Part shown: positions 7,595 to 7,642 of the stretch, in pieces
Layout of the letters: every line of letters starts with the position of its first letter
How positions within the stretch are numbered: the stretch's first letter is position 1
Source of the DNA: Leptospira sp.
GTDB taxonomy: Bacteria; Spirochaetota; Leptospiria; Leptospirales; Leptospiraceae
DNA length: 7,642 nt
Direction: 5' to 3'
NCBI GenBank assembly: GCA_027531445.1
Contig: JAPZRK010000097.1
Location: forward strand, 1 to 7,642
The notes under the pieces: generated by a model
Told to the model about the DNA's origin: nothing
Databases searched by the model: none
The model's input: only the letters and a program-made list of their open reading frames with translations
Program-made: the position numbers and the translations under genes

Positions 7595-7614
7595 TGCTAT
7601 TTATATGATTAGCA
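7595..7614. promoter_or_regulatory. 20-bp near-palindrome upstream of recN, candidate operator
   Basis: TGCTA-N10-TAGCA: two perfect 5-bp arms around an A+T-rich centre; 16 of 20 positions agree with the reverse complement. It ends 3 bases upstream of the recN Shine-Dalgarno (34 to 15 bases before the ATG), where a bound repressor would block transcription or translation. RecN is SOS-regulated in many bacteria, so a LexA-type operator is a reasonable guess. It does not contain the TTTG-N5-CAAA box that I recall being reported for Leptospira interrogans LexA. On the minus strand TATAAA (7600-7605) lies inside the dyad and could be a -10 element, but no -35 stands at the right distance. Confidence 0.35.
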
Positions 7615-7642
7615 CTATACATATAAGTAGTCAATAAAAATT

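Noticed and set aside
7581..7634. N-terminal extension of recN from TTG at 7634
   Set aside because: The added 18 residues match no RecN start, and the AGGAG site sits within them, directly before the ATG at 7580.
7600..7634. Sigma70-type promoter using TTGACT (7629-7634)
   Set aside because: The -35-like hexamer is good, but the TATAGT and TATAAA hexamers lie 9 and 23 bases away. At 17 bases there is only TAATCA, a poor match.
1..7642. Mobile elements, CRISPR arrays, tRNA or rRNA genes, large repeats
   Set aside because: None seen: coding sequence fills almost the whole window, and no repeats, transposase motifs or RNA-like folds stood out on reading.

Overview
The window is a compact, fully co-oriented gene block: every supported gene is on the minus strand and almost no sequence is non-coding. 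Read in transcription order (high to low coordinates) it holds recN (DNA-repair SMC-like ATPase), an ExbB/TolQ-type proton-channel subunit, an ExbD/TolR-type partner, a 957-residue BamA/Omp85 outer-membrane assembly factor, and a UvrD/Rep/PcrA-type helicase that runs off the low-coordinate edge.

The host is a diderm (Omp85 barrel plus an ExbBD motor pair), A+T-rich by eye. BamA lies among recN, exbBD and a helicase, not in the skp-lpxD-fabZ setting known from proteobacteria. The low G+C, the very large BamA with an expanded POTRA region and the TTG start suggest a spirochaete, most likely Leptospira. This is inference from recall, not a database match.

Layout: 7581-7642 is the 5' region of recN, with a strong Shine-Dalgarno site and a 20-bp near-palindrome that could be an operator. 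5871-7580 is recN. 5796-5870 is the only real intergenic gap inside the block (75 bp), with no terminator visible. From 5795 down, exbB, exbD, bamA and the helicase are separated by 3 bp, 4 bp and a 1-bp overlap (TAATG), so they very probably form one translationally coupled operon.

The most interesting point is the tight exbB-exbD-bamA arrangement. It places a proton-motive-force-driven inner-membrane motor in the same transcript as the central outer-membrane protein insertase, with no tonB, tolA, tolB or pal gene between them. The BamA is also unusual: its fourth POTRA domain is about twice the normal size and carries the only two cysteines of the mature protein, and a loop of about 70 residues near the C-terminus is likely surface-exposed. 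The other genes look like ordinary housekeeping genes.
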